From positions 4,311,001-4,375,000 of the forward strand of contig NZ_LT827010.1 of assembly GCF_900119315.1 (NCBI RefSeq): a stretch of 64,000 bases of DNA. The letters run 5' to 3'. The notes under the pieces are model-generated. The model was not told the DNA's origin. It made no database searches and saw nothing but the letters and a program-made list of their open reading frames with translations. The position numbers and the translations under genes were made by a program. Positions 42,375 to 50,792 of this stretch are shown piece by piece. Source of the stretch: Actinoplanes sp. SE50/110. Lineage in GTDB: Bacteria; Actinomycetota; Actinomycetes; Mycobacteriales; Micromonosporaceae. How positions within the stretch are numbered: position 1 is the stretch's first letter; the number at the start of each line of letters is the position of its first letter.

Positions 42375-42845
42375 TCATGATGCGAGCCGGTGGATTTCTG
42401 CGGTCAGGTCGGCTCGGAGGACGTCGTGACGCGGGCCCAGGAGGTTGTCCGCGGCATTGCGGAAGTCGGCCGGATAGTGGGTGGCCGGGCCGTTGATCAG
42501 ATCCGGGGGCTCCCAGTCGTACCGCGGATGCACGTGAGCGTGCAGGAACGGGTCGAGGTTGCCGAGGATCGCGTAGTTGACCCGCCGGAACCGGGGGTCG
42601 TGTCGGTGGCACACGGTGGCCACGGCTTCGCCGAGCAGATCCATGTCGGCGAGGAAGGCGAGCCGTCGCGGGCGGGGCAGGTCGGTGAGGCGGTCGGCGG
42701 CGGGATCGTCGGTGATCAGCACGCAGTATCCGGGGAGGAACTGGGAGTCGCCGATGACCGCGAAGCCGGCCGTGAGACGGGCGAGAACGGTCGGATTCTG
42801 TCCCCGTAACGCTGAACCTGTCCGGTCGGCACGCCAGTCGGTCAC
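42375..42845 (-). CDS. HIT-family (Ap4A hydrolase-like) protein
   Basis: A 156-residue protein with the HIT catalytic motif HAHVHPRYDWEP near residue 102, matching His-x-His-x-His, preceded by NYAILGNLDPFL. The N-terminal part (GFAVIGDSQFLPGYCVLITD) matches HIT-fold strands. These hydrolases or transferases act on nucleoside phosphates. It lies 31 bp upstream of the Nudix gene in the same direction, so two nucleotide-cleaning enzymes probably share one transcript. Confidence 0.8.
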   Translation of the reverse strand: MTDWRADRTGSALRGQNPTVLARLTAGFAVIGDSQFLPGYCVLITDDPAADRLTDLPRPRRLAFLADMDLLGEAVATVCHRHDPRFRRVNYAILGNLDPFLHAHVHPRYDWEPPDLINGPATHYPADFRNAADNLLGPRHDVLRADLTAEIHRLAS

Positions 42846-42891
42846 GCCGGAATGCTAATGGACCGGTCCCCGCACGGTCCCACCGGCGCCC

Positions 42892-43656
42892 TTACGGCTG
42901 CCTCGCCACCTCGGGCGTGGCCAGTCGGTCGAGGGGGAGCAGGAACCGGGTGAGGGCCGCTGGTGAGCCGATGGCGGACCGGTCGGCCGGTTGGTCGGCG
43001 TAGTGGTTGATCATCCAGGCGAGCAGGTCGGTTCTGACGCCCGCGGCCGACAGGGCGGCCGGGGCGCCGCGTCGCAGGCCCCGTCTGCGGGTCAGGTCCG
43101 GGTGGGCGAGGTGGAGCGTCACCCGGTGGGCGTCGTGCGGCTGGGCGGCGATCGGGGTGGCCAGCGCGTCCCAGGGGATGAAGAGGTCGCCGAAGGGCTG
43201 CCGGTCGAGGATGCCGTCCGGGCGGATGCTGATGCCGGTGCGCAGCCGTGACGCCCACCAGAAGACCGCCAACTCAGTGAGGTACAGCGCGATGCTGACG
43301 ATCGTGTGCCCCAGGTCCGGGTGCGGCTCGATGCTGCGGATACCGCCGGCCGCGCCGTAGACGGCGAGATAGGTCAGGCATGCCGCGCCGAGCACGAGGG
43401 TCGGATTCGGCGGGGAGCCGAAGGCGGGAATCTCGGGCCGCGCCACCAGGTGCGCCGCGTCGTGGACCCGGATGGCGACCGCCATGCACAGCAGTAACGC
43501 GGCGGGTGGCAGCGCGTAGACCGCGAAGCTGGCCCACGGGGCGAAGACGGTCCCGGTGACGTGCAGAACCACCTGCAGGGCGACCGCGGTCAGCAACGCC
43601 GCGGTGAGCACCGCCAGTCGCCGCCGGGCCACCCAGCCGAGAATGCTGATCACCAT
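42892..43656 (-). CDS. Membrane protein with C-terminal PH-like domain
   Basis: About 254 residues, starting at ATG 43656 (the frame stays open upstream but reads as low-complexity shadow). Four transmembrane helices occupy residues about 10-145 (LAVLTAALLTAVALQVVL; YALPPAALLLCMAVAIRV; LVLGAACLTYLAVYGAA; IVSIALYLTELAVFWWA). The soluble C-terminus has a strand pattern like bacterial PH domains (GISIRPDGILDRQPFGDLFI then PWDAL). Function is unknown. It precedes the HIT and Nudix genes by 46 bp on the same strand. Confidence 0.65.
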   Translation of the reverse strand: MVISILGWVARRRLAVLTAALLTAVALQVVLHVTGTVFAPWASFAVYALPPAALLLCMAVAIRVHDAAHLVARPEIPAFGSPPNPTLVLGAACLTYLAVYGAAGGIRSIEPHPDLGHTIVSIALYLTELAVFWWASRLRTGISIRPDGILDRQPFGDLFIPWDALATPIAAQPHDAHRVTLHLAHPDLTRRRGLRRGAPAALSAAGVRTDLLAWMINHYADQPADRSAIGSPAALTRFLLPLDRLATPEVARQP

Positions 43657-43726
43657 GGCGGCAGGGTAGACGCCCGGCGCCGGCAGCCCGATCCCGCGTC
43701 CGGGTCGTCGTTCGTGGTCCTCATGG

Positions 43727-44242
43727 TCATCGGCCGGGCCCGTTCCGGAGCGGCTTGACAAGGAACCGGCAGGGGTCGGCGAAGTCGTGGCGGGTGCCGT
43801 GATCGTCGAGGTAGTGGTAGCGGTCGAGGTAGTGGCAGTCGATGTCCTGGAAGCCGAGGCGAAGATAGAGCGCGGCTGCGCGCGGGTTCTGGTCGTCGAC
43901 ACCGAGGCCGATGTGGTGGTAGCCGCGTCGGGCGGCGAGGGTCTCGGCTGTCTGGATGATGGCGGTGCCGATGCCGCGGGACTGCTGCTCGGCGGGCCAG
44001 ACGGCCAGGCCGTTGATCTCGGGGCAGTCGGGGTAGCGTTCGTGGACCTCGGCGGCTTCGCATCCCTGCCAGAGGATGTCGCCGGCTCCGACGGGGATGC
44101 CGTCGGCCCAGGCGGTCAGGAACGTGCTCAGTCCCTGCTGTTGGCGGTGGAAGCGCGCTTCGTTGCGGCGAGTCCGTCCGGGAGACGGGTGGTGGAACTC
44201 CAACTGGACGATGTCGTCCTCGCGGCACTCCCGGATGATCAT
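43727..44242 (-). CDS. GNAT-family acetyltransferase
   Basis: A 171-residue N-acetyltransferase. The acetyl-CoA motif QQSRGIGTAIIQTAE (R/Q-x-x-G-x-G/A) is near residue 90, and the C-terminal motif NPRAAALYLRLGFQDIDCHY is typical of GNAT domains. Target amines cannot be inferred. The ATG is at 44242. It is the middle gene of a same-strand run with modest gaps (70-80 bp). Confidence 0.87.
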   Translation of the reverse strand: MIIRECREDDIVQLEFHHPSPGRTRRNEARFHRQQQGLSTFLTAWADGIPVGAGDILWQGCEAAEVHERYPDCPEINGLAVWPAEQQSRGIGTAIIQTAETLAARRGYHHIGLGVDDQNPRAAALYLRLGFQDIDCHYLDRYHYLDDHGTRHDFADPCRFLVKPLRNGPGR

Positions 44243-44322
44243 GGCTCAGTGTCCTTTCTGACGGCGCCCTCGGGCAGCGGTCGACAACTGCGGAGAGTCG
44301 GTGACCACCGTCGGTCGAAGAG

Positions 44323-45054
44323 TCACCGGAGAACCAGCAGGTCCAGGGCGTCGACGACCGGGCCGGACTCGGTTCGCGCGGCCTCCCGCAGGCGGGCCAC
44401 GCCTGCGGCATAGGCCTCGTCGCTGATCAACTGCAGTGGCGTGTGCGCCTCGCGTCGCAGGGCGGCGGCGGCATCGGCCACCGACGGGGCGGTCACCTGC
44501 GGGACCGGTTCGCAGCCGGTCGTCGCGAAGCCGGCGGTGGCGAACGCCGCCTCGACGCCGGGGATGCTCGGGTAGCGGTCCAGCACGGCGACGGCCTCCG
44601 GGAACCAGCGGAACAGGTTGATCGCTTCGTGCCGGCCGGCGAACGCGGAGCGGATCAGCACCGGTGCGCCCGGCTTCAGCACCCGCCGGATCTCGCGGGC
44701 GGCGGCCTCCAGGTCGGGGACGTGGTGGATCACGGTGGAGAGCCAGACCCCGTCGAGGCTGGCGTCCGGAAGCGGGATGTCGTCGGCCGCGCCGGCCGCG
44801 ACGGGCTGGAACATCGCCCGCTCCCGCATCGCCGCCGACGGCTCGACCGCCAGCACTTCGACGCCGGGCCACCAGGTCCGGAACGCCCGGGCCCAACTGC
44901 CGGTGCCGCATCCGAGGTCGAGCAGGCGCGCCCCGGAGCGGGGCTCGAAGTGCCGGCCGATCGCGGCACGCCAGGTCGCGAGGTCATCGTCTTGCAGATG
45001 CCGGGTCTCCTCGAAGGCCGCCGCTTGCTCGTTGTCGTATGCGATGAGTGCCAT
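44323..45054 (-). CDS. Class I SAM-dependent methyltransferase
   Basis: A 243-residue methyltransferase. Motif I LLDLGCGTGSWARAF is near residue 44, motif II EVLAVEPSAAM follows, and IHHVPDLEAAAREIRRVLKP is the usual post-motif segment of Methyltransf_11/25 enzymes. ATG 45054 is chosen to give the normal N-terminus (ALIAYDNEQAAAF). The substrate is unknown. The 231-bp gap upstream (45055-45285) holds nothing I can identify. Confidence 0.85.
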   Translation of the reverse strand: MALIAYDNEQAAAFEETRHLQDDDLATWRAAIGRHFEPRSGARLLDLGCGTGSWARAFRTWWPGVEVLAVEPSAAMRERAMFQPVAAGAADDIPLPDASLDGVWLSTVIHHVPDLEAAAREIRRVLKPGAPVLIRSAFAGRHEAINLFRWFPEAVAVLDRYPSIPGVEAAFATAGFATTGCEPVPQVTAPSVADAAAALRREAHTPLQLISDEAYAAGVARLREAARTESGPVVDALDLLVLR

Positions 45055-45285
45055 GCGCCGAGCCAACCTGGCCGACCACACGGCGGGCAAGACCCCGTGC
45101 ACCGGTTCACATCGATCGCCGTCGCGAGCCCGTCGATACGAAGATGTCTTCGCACGTCAGCGACCCATAGCGACGTACTGTGATTTATCAGGCAGGGCCC
45201 GGAACGCCCGGTGCACGCCGATGCGCTGACGAACCCGATGCCTGCCGGTCCACCAGGGCGACTACTACCGCGACCGGTGCGAAGG

Positions 45286-46431
45286 TCAGTGGACCGGGGC
45301 CGGCAGGCGCAGGGCGGTCGCCGCGTGCCGGACGCTGCGGCCCAACAGGCCGGTGGCGCCGAGCAACGGAGCGGCCTTGAGCAGCACGTGGTTGCGGAAC
45401 CACAGGGCGCGTGCCGAGTCCGGGGCGAGCGTGCCGCCACCGCCATCGGCGAGCGCCTGGTTACGTCGTACAAAATCGCGGGTCTTCTGCTCGTAGGCGG
45501 CGAACGCCGCGGTGGGATCGGCGTGTGTGGCCAGTTCCTCGGCCAGGACGTAGGCGCCGACCAGGGCGATGCTGGTGCCCTGGCCGGAGAAGAAGGACGG
45601 GGCGTGCGCGGCGTCGCCGACCAGCGCCACCCGGCCATGTGACCAGGTGGGCATGTGGATCTGGCTGACCACGTCGAGGAAGACGTCGCCGGCGGTGCGC
45701 AGGCCGTCGAGGAGCCGGGGGACCAGCCAGCCGTCGCCGGCGAAGGCCGACTCGAGCAACCTCAGGCCGTCGCGCGGTGGTTCGGGGCTGCGGGTCATCA
45801 GTAGGCCGTGGACGGTGTCCGAGCAACCCGGAGCGTAGAGGGTGGCCATCCGGCCGGGCGCCGACCAGACCTGGCCCTCGTGGCGCAGGCCGAGGTCGTT
45901 GGGGAGGGTGAAGCCGGCGAAGACGTAACCGAGGTGACGGCTGAACGACTCCTCCGGGCCGAAGACGAGCCGGCGGGTGGCCGAGTGCAGGCCGTCGGCG
46001 CCGAGGATGACGTCGAACTCCTCCTGCGCGCCGCTGGCGAAGGTGACCCGGCGGCCGTCGATCGCGGCCATCGAGTCGCCGAAGCGGAACCGGGCGTCGT
46101 GGCGGACCAGGTCGCACAGGATCGTGGTGAGGACGCCGCGGGGCAGTTCGAGACCGTCGCCGCTGAGGTTGCGCGGGCGCAGTCGGCCGGCGACCCGGCC
46201 GTCCGGGCTGAGGAAGGTGAGCTGCCGGGTGTCGATGTGCGCGGCGCGGGCCCGGGGCAGGACGCCCATCCGATCGAGCACGTCGAGGGCGGTACCGCGG
46301 ACGTCGATGGGATAGCCGCCGCCGCGGACGGCCGGTGCCTTCTCGACGACGGTGACGTCCCAGCCGTGGCGGCGCAGCCAGTAGGCGAGGGTGGGGCCGG
46401 CGATGCCGGCGCCGGAGACGAGTGCCTTCAT
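45286..46431 (-). CDS. FAD-dependent aromatic-type monooxygenase
   Basis: A 381-residue class A flavoprotein hydroxylase. It has the N-terminal FAD motif ALVSGAGIAGPTLAYWLRR, the DG motif VILGADGLHSATRRLVF near 150, and the GD motif GRVALVGDAAHAPSFFSGQG near 270. The group includes TetX-like and rifampicin-type enzymes that hydroxylate aromatic or polyketide substrates. ATG 46431 is used; the upstream extension would cross the operator. It is divergent from a TetR gene with a strong dyad between, so it is very probably repressed by it and induced by a small molecule. Confidence 0.88.
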   Translation of the reverse strand: MKALVSGAGIAGPTLAYWLRRHGWDVTVVEKAPAVRGGGYPIDVRGTALDVLDRMGVLPRARAAHIDTRQLTFLSPDGRVAGRLRPRNLSGDGLELPRGVLTTILCDLVRHDARFRFGDSMAAIDGRRVTFASGAQEEFDVILGADGLHSATRRLVFGPEESFSRHLGYVFAGFTLPNDLGLRHEGQVWSAPGRMATLYAPGCSDTVHGLLMTRSPEPPRDGLRLLESAFAGDGWLVPRLLDGLRTAGDVFLDVVSQIHMPTWSHGRVALVGDAAHAPSFFSGQGTSIALVGAYVLAEELATHADPTAAFAAYEQKTRDFVRRNQALADGGGGTLAPDSARALWFRNHVLLKAAPLLGATGLLGRSVRHAATALRLPAPVH

Positions 46432-46439
46432 GACAAGTA

Positions 46440-46461
46440 AACTACACCGTGCAGTGTAGTT
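46440..46461. promoter_or_regulatory. TetR operator between divergent genes
   Basis: A dyad AACTACAC-N6-GTGTAGTT centred in the 46-bp gap between the monooxygenase (start 46431) and TetR (start 46478). One occupied site could block both promoters. Confidence 0.75.
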
Positions 46462-46477
46462 CGGGTAGGGTGGGCGG

Positions 46478-47113
46478 GTGCCGAGTACCAAACCGCTGCG
46501 CGAGGGGTCCGCGACGAAACGGGCCGCGATCCTGTCCGCCGCCCGCGAGCTGTTCCTCAGCGACGGATTCGACCGCACCAGCGTGGACGCGGTCAGCGCC
46601 CGCGCCGGGGTGTCGAAACGGACCGTCTACGACTACTTCGGTGACAAGAACACGCTGCTGCAGGCGGTGGTCGGGGACATCTCCGACTCGCTGGTGGCGG
46701 CGGTGCGCCGGACCATCGACGCCACCCTGACCGGGCTGACCGAGCCGGCCCAGCTGCAGGACGCGCTGACCGGTTTCTCGATGCGGATCGCCACCGACAT
46801 GCTCGGCTCGGCCGACTATGCGACGCTGCTGAAGCTGCTGGGCGGGGAGGGGCACCTGAGCGAGGCGCCGTTCCGGGACGCACCCGAGGAGGCGCTCGCC
46901 GAGCGGTTGGCGGTGCTCGGCGAGGCCGGGCTGCTGACCGTTGCCGATCCGCGGCTGGCCGCCGACCACCTGATCGCGCTCACGTTCGGGGTGGTGCTCA
47001 ACCGGCACGGGTCGACGCTGATCACCGCTGACGAGCGGGTGCGATCGCTGGTGGCCGAGGGGGTGCGGGCGTTCCTGCGCGCCTACGCCGGCACGCGCGC
47101 GACGGCGCCGTAG
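46478..47113 (+). CDS. TetR-family repressor
   Basis: A 211-residue regulator. The N-terminal HTH is canonical: AAILSAARELFLSDGFDRTS, then ISARAGVSKRTVYDYFGDK-type spacing (here VSARAGVSKRTVYDYFGDK). The C-terminal ligand domain is helical (TEPAQLQDALTGFSMRIATD). GTG 46478 is the start, following AGGGTGGGCGG. It controls the divergent FAD monooxygenase through the dyad at 46440-46461 and presumably itself. Confidence 0.9.
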   Translation: MPSTKPLREGSATKRAAILSAARELFLSDGFDRTSVDAVSARAGVSKRTVYDYFGDKNTLLQAVVGDISDSLVAAVRRTIDATLTGLTEPAQLQDALTGFSMRIATDMLGSADYATLLKLLGGEGHLSEAPFRDAPEEALAERLAVLGEAGLLTVADPRLAADHLIALTFGVVLNRHGSTLITADERVRSLVAEGVRAFLRAYAGTRATAP

Positions 47114-47173
47114 ACCGCGGTCGAAGGATGTCGAATGGTGCGGGGTTGCCCACCCGCTCTATGCTCACGCCCC

Positions 47174-47596
47174 GTGAGCGACCTTCTCAAGGAGCACGTC
47201 CAGAGCGTGCTCGAAGCCAACTTCGCCTCGGTCAACCAGACCCGGCGCCGCATCGAGGACCTCGAAGCGCAGGGCCACCGGATCATCACCGGCGGTCAGA
47301 TCGGCGAGGACGGCTGGGACATCATCGACTGGCGGACCAGCGAGATCCTCGCCGCCGGCGACGGCGGCCTGCCGGAGTACGAGGCGGCCGCCGCGGACCT
47401 CGACCCGGACGACAAGTTCATCCACCATGACCGGATCCTCGAGGACGAGGACCTGGAGTACGTGTCGACGCCGGGCCTGCCCGACGGGCTGGCGAACGCG
47501 GTCGAGGACTGGGTGCTGACCGCGGACGCCGACGAGGTCGCGGAATTCATCGGCTGGCCGGTCGAGAAGGTCGAGGAATACCAGGCAGAGGACTGA
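47174..47596 (+). CDS. Acidic hypothetical protein
   Basis: A 140-residue soluble, strongly acidic protein (SDLLKEHVQSVLEANFASVN; IITGGQIGEDGWDIIDWRTS; DEVAEFIGWPVEKVEEYQAE). GTG 47174 avoids an unlikely Cys-rich leader. I do not recognise the family. It follows TetR by 60 bp and ends at a terminator shared with the DUF574 methyltransferase. Confidence 0.7.
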   Translation: MSDLLKEHVQSVLEANFASVNQTRRRIEDLEAQGHRIITGGQIGEDGWDIIDWRTSEILAAGDGGLPEYEAAAADLDPDDKFIHHDRILEDEDLEYVSTPGLPDGLANAVEDWVLTADADEVAEFIGWPVEKVEEYQAED

Positions 47597-47612
47597 TGGG
47601 CGTACGGCGCGA

Positions 47613-47639
47613 CGCCGCGGCCCGCAGCGGGCCGCGGCG
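47613..47639. terminator. Bidirectional terminator
   Basis: A perfect 12-bp stem CGCCGCGGCCCG (47613-47624) with 47628-47639 and a 3-nt loop, between converging genes ending at 47596 and 47645. Confidence 0.75.
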
Positions 47640-47644
47640 CGGCG

Positions 47645-48460
47645 TCACGGTTTGCGGCCGACCCCGGCCCAGATGCTGACCAGCGACGGGTCGACGGCCC
47701 CCGCACCGGGGGCCGGCCGCCACTCGCTGGCCACCGCGATACCCGGCTCGACCAGGTCGAGACCGTCGAACAGCCCGGCGAACTCGTCCCGGGTGCACGG
47801 CCAGGCGTCGCTGCGGCCGCTGTCGAGCATCGCCCGGTAGGTGGCCCGCTGCTGCTCGCCGAGGAAGTCGGTGGTGAAGTGGGTGACGGCCAGGTAGCTG
47901 CCGGAGGGCAGCGCGTCCATCAACTGCCGCACGATCGCCCGGGCCTGCGCACGGTCGGGCAGGAAGTGCAGGATCGCGATCAGCATCAGCGCGACCGGCC
48001 GGGACAGGTCCAGGGTGGCCGCCAGCTCCGGGCTGGCCAGGATCTTCTCCGGGTCGCGCAGGTCGGCCTCCAGATACCGGGTGTGCCCGCGCGGGTCGCT
48101 GGTCAGCAGCGCGGCCGCGTGGGTGAGCACCATCGGATCGTTGTCGACGTAGAGCACCCGGCTGTGCGGGGCGTGCCGCTGCGCCACCTCGTGCGTGTTG
48201 TCGGCGGTGGGCAGCCCGGTCCCGATATCCAGGAACTGGCCGATCCCGGCGTCCTGGGCCAGGTGGCGGGTGATCCGGCCGAGCACGTCCCGGTTCGCCA
48301 CGACACCGGCGCGCATGCCGGGGAATTTCGCCTCGATCTCGTCGCCGGACGCCCGGTCGACGGCGAAGTTGTCCTTGCCGCCCAGCCAGTAGTTGTACCG
48401 TCGGGCCGGGTGCGGCACCGTGGTGTCGATCCGTGCGGACAGGTCCCCGTCGTCTGCCAT
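47645..48460 (-). CDS. DUF574-type S-adenosylmethionine methyltransferase
   Basis: A 271-residue protein of the actinobacterial Methyltransf_19 (DUF574) family. The hallmark PHPARRYNYWLGGKDNFAVD is near residue 16, the SAM motif GQFLDIGTGLPTADN near 74, then VLYVDNDPMVLTHA. The family is widespread and often multicopy in actinomycetes, with poorly known substrates. It is monocistronic. Confidence 0.92.
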   Translation of the reverse strand: MADDGDLSARIDTTVPHPARRYNYWLGGKDNFAVDRASGDEIEAKFPGMRAGVVANRDVLGRITRHLAQDAGIGQFLDIGTGLPTADNTHEVAQRHAPHSRVLYVDNDPMVLTHAAALLTSDPRGHTRYLEADLRDPEKILASPELAATLDLSRPVALMLIAILHFLPDRAQARAIVRQLMDALPSGSYLAVTHFTTDFLGEQQRATYRAMLDSGRSDAWPCTRDEFAGLFDGLDLVEPGIAVASEWRPAPGAGAVDPSLVSIWAGVGRKP

Positions 48461-48576
48461 CGCCAGCGTCCTCCGATCGGCTGCGTCGGGACGATCCTAA
48501 CGGCCATAGTGGACATTCCGCCATGCCGCCCGGCCGGTCTTGACCTCAACCGAGGTGCAGGTTGCAGACTCCCGGC

Positions 48577-49413
48577 ATGACGATCGTGGTGTTCGGGGCC
48601 CGCGGACGGGTGGGCCGGCAGGTGGTCGCCGGGTTGCGGGCGGCGGGGGAGCGGGTGCGGGCGACGGGTCGGGAGGCGCCCGCCGGGGCCTTCGGCCCCG
48701 AGGTCGAGACGGTGGCGGCGGATCTGGACCGTCCGGAGACTCTCGGGCCGGCGCTGGCCGATGCCGGGGCGGCATTCGCGTACGCTCATCCGGCCGGCGC
48801 CGAGGGCTTCGCCGCCGCCGCGCGATCCGCCGGGGTGCGCCGTGTCGTGCTGCTCTCCAGCGCCGCCGTGACCAGGCCGGACGCCGCCCAGAACCCGATC
48901 GCGCGCCGGCACCGCGCGGTCGAGGAGGTGCTGGAGCGCTCCGGCCTGGAGTGGACGTTCGTGCGCGGCGGGATGTTCGCGGTCAACGCGATCGGCCTGT
49001 GGGGCCCGTCCATCCGGGAGCAGGGCCGGGTCCGGCTCCCGTACGCGGAGGCACAGTCCGCCCCGGTCCACGAGGCCGACCTGGCAGCGGTCGCGGTCGC
49101 CGCGCTCACCGCGGACGGGCACGCCGCCATGGCGTACACCGTCCATGGTCCGGAATCGCTGACCCTGCGCCGGCAGGTCGGCGCGATCGCCGCGGCGGTG
49201 GGCCGCCCGGTGGCTGTCGAGGAGGTCGACGAGGAGGTCGCCCGCGCCGACATGCTGCGTGGTGGCCTGCCGGAGTTCGCCGTCACCGCGATCCTGCGCA
49301 ACTGGTCGACGGGGGCGGCCGCGGAGACGTCCACCGTGGTGCCGCAGGTGACCGGGCGGCCGGCCCGCACCTTCGCCGAGTGGGCCGTCGACCACGCCGC
49401 CGACTTCCGATGA
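48577..49413 (+). CDS. NmrA/atypical-SDR NAD(P)-binding protein
   Basis: A 278-residue protein with the N-terminal nucleotide-binding motif TIVVFGARGRVGRQVV and a conserved VRRVVLLSSAAVTRPDA stretch, as in NmrA-like and NAD(P)H:quinone-type atypical SDRs. The classical YxxxK catalytic pair is not obvious. ATG 48577 (rather than 48562) gives the normal short start. It may sense redox state or reduce a quinone; role uncertain. Confidence 0.8.
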   Translation: MTIVVFGARGRVGRQVVAGLRAAGERVRATGREAPAGAFGPEVETVAADLDRPETLGPALADAGAAFAYAHPAGAEGFAAAARSAGVRRVVLLSSAAVTRPDAAQNPIARRHRAVEEVLERSGLEWTFVRGGMFAVNAIGLWGPSIREQGRVRLPYAEAQSAPVHEADLAAVAVAALTADGHAAMAYTVHGPESLTLRRQVGAIAAAVGRPVAVEEVDEEVARADMLRGGLPEFAVTAILRNWSTGAAAETSTVVPQVTGRPARTFAEWAVDHAADFR

Positions 49414-49524
49414 TGGTGGCACAAATCCGGGAGATGCCCGGACGTCGATCTACTTAGGATCATTTTCATCGATGAGCCGGGATCTGGACCGGCTGCACGG
49501 GGAATCGAACTGAGGAGATCATTC

Positions 49525-50460
49525 ATGCGCACTGTCGTGCGTGCGGGCGCTGTCGCGCTCGCGGCCGGAACCCTGCTGCTGGGCAACGCCGTCACCGCTC
49601 AGGCGGCGACGACCGGGAAGGTGACCGTCAAGGTCGACCGGCTGATCCTGGAGCCCGGCCGGTACGGGCACACCGGCACGATCAGGATCGTCATCAAGAA
49701 CGGCACGGACCAGCCGGTCAGCGGCGGCAATCTGACCATCACCGAGCCGCTCCCGGCCTCGTTCACCACCTTCGACGGGGCCGGTGGCTGCACCCTGGAC
49801 GTCGGCCCGGACGGCCGCGAGACCGACTACTGCGGCCTGGAGCAGACCATCCAGCCCGGTCAGAGCGGGACCGTCACGATCGGCTTCACGTCGCCCGCCA
49901 AGCCGCAGAAGTACGCGCAGATCGCCCCGAACGTCGGCACCGTCGAGTACGCCGGCAGCAAGGTCAGGTACGGCGCGGTGTTCCGGTCCACCACCGGCAG
50001 CCTGAGCCGTCCGCGCGTCTACCACCAGGACACCGAGTCGAAGCTGACGGTGACCGCGGACGCCGGCGTGACCCTGACCAAGCAGGAGGACGGCACCTTC
50101 GCCGGACACCTGCCGATCACCGTCCACAGCGACGGCGACGCCCCGCACAAGTGGCTGCACGCGGACATCATCACCCCGGCGGGCGTGAGCCCGTGGCCGA
50201 TGCTCGACCCGAGCGGCCCGTGCGTCGGATCCAGCGACGACCTGCCGATCCCGGCCGGCGGCGCCGGCGAGGGCTGCGACCTGTTCGGCGTGCGGATCGC
50301 CGAGGGCGAGACGCAGACCTACGACCTGCGGGTGCGGGCCCCGGAGGGCACGGCGGCCGGGTCCCTCGGCACCGTCACCACCCGGGTCCAGCTGGGTGCG
50401 GGTCCGGCCCAGACCGACGGTGCCAACCTGGTCGCCTTCGCGGTCAACGTGGCCGGCTGA
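49525..50460 (+). CDS. Secreted beta-rich protein
   Basis: A 311-residue exported protein. ATG 49525 follows GAGGAG; the signal is cleaved near AQA-AT. The mature part reads as two or three Ig-like beta-sandwich domains (RIVIKNGTDQPVSGGNLTIT; SGTVTIGFTSPAKPQKYAQI; LPITVHSDGDAPHKWLHADI), resembling DUF11-type or conserved-repeat surface proteins. Four or more cysteines may form disulfides. Function is unknown. It ends in a very strong terminator. Confidence 0.75.
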   Translation: MRTVVRAGAVALAAGTLLLGNAVTAQAATTGKVTVKVDRLILEPGRYGHTGTIRIVIKNGTDQPVSGGNLTITEPLPASFTTFDGAGGCTLDVGPDGRETDYCGLEQTIQPGQSGTVTIGFTSPAKPQKYAQIAPNVGTVEYAGSKVRYGAVFRSTTGSLSRPRVYHQDTESKLTVTADAGVTLTKQEDGTFAGHLPITVHSDGDAPHKWLHADIITPAGVSPWPMLDPSGPCVGSSDDLPIPAGGAGEGCDLFGVRIAEGETQTYDLRVRAPEGTAAGSLGTVTTRVQLGAGPAQTDGANLVAFAVNVAG

Positions 50461-50466
50461 GCCTCG

Positions 50467-50508
50467 GGCGACGGATCGGCGGCCTTGCGGGGCCGCCGAT
50501 CCGTCGCC
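50467..50508 (+). terminator. Strong terminator after the secreted beta-rich protein
   Basis: A perfect 18-bp stem (50467-50484 with 50491-50508) with a 6-nt loop TTGCGG, beginning 6 nt after the stop codon. It is the longest hairpin I found in the window. Confidence 0.82.
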
Positions 50509-50718
50509 GCAGACATTCGCACGGCCTCCACCTCCTCGGCGGGGGCCGTGCGTCATGAAATTTCTTGCATCCTCTCACCGGGTGTCCGTTGGCGTGATGA
50601 CGCCCACACTGTTCTTATCTGTCGCGTTTTAGCACCGGTGAGCTGCATCGAATCGCTTCCGCTTATGACATGGTGAACGATTTCGATTACTTAAGGTGAT
50701 GATGGTTATTGACTGCTT

Positions 50719-50734
50719 CTGCAAGAACTTGCAG
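50719..50734. promoter_or_regulatory. Operator-like palindrome upstream of the DUF6209-like operon
   Basis: A perfect dyad CTGCAAG-AA-CTTGCAG, 58 bp before ATG 50793, inside an AT-rich promoter region (about 50550-50720). A half-site-like TTCTTGCATC lies further upstream near 50562. No cognate regulator is adjacent. Confidence 0.5.
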
Positions 50735-50792
50735 TGTCGGCAGTGGTGCCGCGATTCGCGGCGCCACCATACCGATCTGTGAGGGGAACACG

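Noticed and set aside
48540..49457. 305-residue plus-strand frame overlapping the NmrA-like gene
   Set aside because: It is the +1 shadow of the 48577-49413 gene, with Arg/Gly-rich translation and no motifs.
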